DNA of 64,000 nucleotides from Sphingomonas sp. QA11 (GTDB taxonomy: Bacteria; Pseudomonadota; Alphaproteobacteria; Sphingomonadales; Sphingomonadaceae): NCBI RefSeq assembly GCF_028473665.1, contig NZ_CP098774.1, positions 1 through 64,000 on the forward strand. The letters run 5' to 3'. Each line of letters opens with the position of its first letter. Position 1 is the stretch's first letter. Under the pieces are notes generated by a model. The model was not told the DNA's origin. It searched no databases and saw only the letters and a program-made list of their open reading frames with translations. Shown piece by piece: positions 63,014-64,000 of this stretch. Made by a program: the position numbers and the translations under genes.

Positions 63014-64000
63014 CTACACCCTTTGACCGGCTCTTGTCGAAGCCCGGGCCTTGCCCTGCCGCTTCCGTGTGTCTTTGGGCGCGGCCGGGGGTGTCGGCCG
63101 GAACAGCGACGCCAGTTCCCGCCCGATCCCGGCGAAACTCTGATGGTTCAGGGGCAGCTCAAGCATGACGTGCAGCACGCTCAGCGAATAGAGCACGACG
63201 AAACCGGTGATGTAGCTGTGCCAGTAGAGTGCCAGCGCGCCGAGCCACAACGCCAGGATGACGCCTGCCCGCACGGTCGATATCCGGTGCCAGCGGATCA
63301 CCGAGGTCTTCGAGAACCAGTTGAGATAATGATAGGTGTAAGCGAAGGCGATCAGGCGCATCACGACCACGCCGGCCGGCGATTCATAAATCTCCCACAG
63401 GGCGGTGCCCGGTCCGAGCCCCAGCACCTGGATGAGCTGCATGTTGAGCGTCTCGAACGGGGCATAGACCTGCCGCACAGGCGCGCCGATGGTCGGGTCG
63501 AACCCCCCGCTCGAGAACAGGAAGATGCCGGTGGCGCAGAGCAGGAACGCGGCGAAGGCGATCCCGCCGGACCGGCTGCGCGTCTTCAATGCCCCGAGCA
63601 ACAGGAACGCCCCGGTGAACACCAGCACATGCACGATGGTGATGATGAAGAAGGCGACCAGCCCGTACCAGGGCGAATGGCCGAACAGCAGCACGCCAAT
63701 CCCGGTCAGCACGATCACGCCCGCCGCTATCCAGGGCCGTGGGGTGAAGATGAGCAGGGCGGCCGAAACGAACACCAGGTAGAACAGCCCGATCTCCCAT
63801 TGGGGGGAGGCGGCGCGATGAAGCAGTTTTTCCGCCACCACGCCGTACAGCATCACCGCAAGCGCGATGCCGACCAGGGCGAGCCAGCCAAGCGTGAACT
63901 GCCGCGCCCGCGCGGACTGACCGCTGTCCAGGAAATAGCGCCGGTCGTGAAGCCAGGATATCTCCGTCAGATAGTGTAGCGGGCCGAGCACGGCATAGGC
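63014..64000 (-). CDS. Polytopic membrane protein, unknown, cut by window edge
   Basis: At least 325 residues of a multi-helix membrane protein; the frame stays open to the window edge (AYAVLGPLHYLTEISWLHDR), so the N terminus is outside. About nine helices are visible, with conserved-looking HYLTEISWLHDRRYFL near the start and AYTYHYLNWFSKTSVIRWHR later, and a basic tail. Function unknown; I do not recognise the family. The fusion of His-rich motifs with membrane helices could mark an enzyme. Confidence 0.7.
   Translation of the reverse strand, partial: AYAVLGPLHYLTEISWLHDRRYFLDSGQSARARQFTLGWLALVGIALAVMLYGVVAEKLLHRAASPQWEIGLFYLVFVSAALLIFTPRPWIAAGVIVLTGIGVLLFGHSPWYGLVAFFIITIVHVLVFTGAFLLLGALKTRSRSGGIAFAAFLLCATGIFLFSSGGFDPTIGAPVRQVYAPFETLNMQLIQVLGLGPGTALWEIYESPAGVVVMRLIAFAYTYHYLNWFSKTSVIRWHRISTVRAGVILALWLGALALYWHSYITGFVVLYSLSVLHVMLELPLNHQSFAGIGRELASLFRPTPPAAPKDTRKRQGKARASTRAGQRV

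Overview
The window reads as two joined parts of an alphaproteobacterial genome, most likely a sphingomonad (Sphingomonas/Sphingobium type). The evidence is very GC-rich coding DNA, a TonB-dependent receptor, a DUF6491-type secreted protein, and dapB, nth and era with alphaproteobacterial-looking products. This is an inference from sequence style and not a species call. Bases 1 to about 53,800 look like accessory DNA: an integrative and conjugative element (ICE) backbone followed by a mosaic cargo. Bases from about 54,157 to the end look like core chromosome.

ICE backbone (1-18,581, all + strand). The order is repA, three iterons, parA, a ribbon-helix-helix partition partner, DUF2840, traF, DUF736, a lytic transglycosylase, a candidate oriT, a relaxase with DUF3363, traG/virD4, a CopG-type regulator, then trbB-C-D-E-J-K-L-F-G-I and a DUF2274 gene. 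Most genes overlap by 1-4 bases. This is the known Tn4371-type layout: replication and partition genes, relaxase, coupling protein and a P-type (Trb) type IV secretion system. No integrase lies in the window; it would be to the left.

Cargo (18.6-53.8 kb). Immediately after DUF2274 there is a decayed duplication of a DUF2274-LysR-TetR block, with a GNAT acetyltransferase beside each copy. Next come a GyrI-like protein, a TetR regulator and a catabolic/detoxification set (SMP-30 lactonase, alpha/beta hydrolase, quinone oxidoreductase with a divergent HxlR regulator). These are followed by AraC, a PLP dehydratase coupled to a rhomboid protease, a broken phosphatase gene and a Tet(M)/Otr(A)-like ribosome-protection GTPase. 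A + strand cluster carries a haloalkane-dehalogenase-like gene translationally coupled to its TetR regulator, which has a perfect palindromic operator. A FloR-type phenicol exporter with its truncated LysR companion comes next. The last part holds hydrolases, EF-hand and other secreted proteins, a two-component system, a putative RcnB-like protein, membrane proteins, an aspartic protease with PDZ, and an AraC regulator. Several genes are broken (phosphatase, fatty-acid hydroxylase, LysR and TetR fragments), as expected in a mosaic built by successive insertions.

Junction and core. An intact tRNA-Arg(CCG) at 53,778-53,854 is followed by the 5' half only of a second tRNA-Arg(CCG) at 54,112-54,156, the likely scar of integration into a tRNA gene. 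Beyond it are DUF6491, nth, dapB, an unknown secreted-type protein, a class A acid phosphatase coupled to a TonB receptor with a possible Pho box, a scar containing the first 21 codons of a lost sirtuin gene, an intact sirtuin, era and a membrane protein cut by the window edge.

The most notable signals are the decayed tandem duplication at the end of the trb operon, the split tRNA, the two resistance-type genes (tet-like and floR-like), the dehalogenase/TetR module, and a 10-bp-period GTAA(C/G) repeat shared by promoters around the two-component system. I saw no complete insertion sequence, CRISPR array or rRNA.
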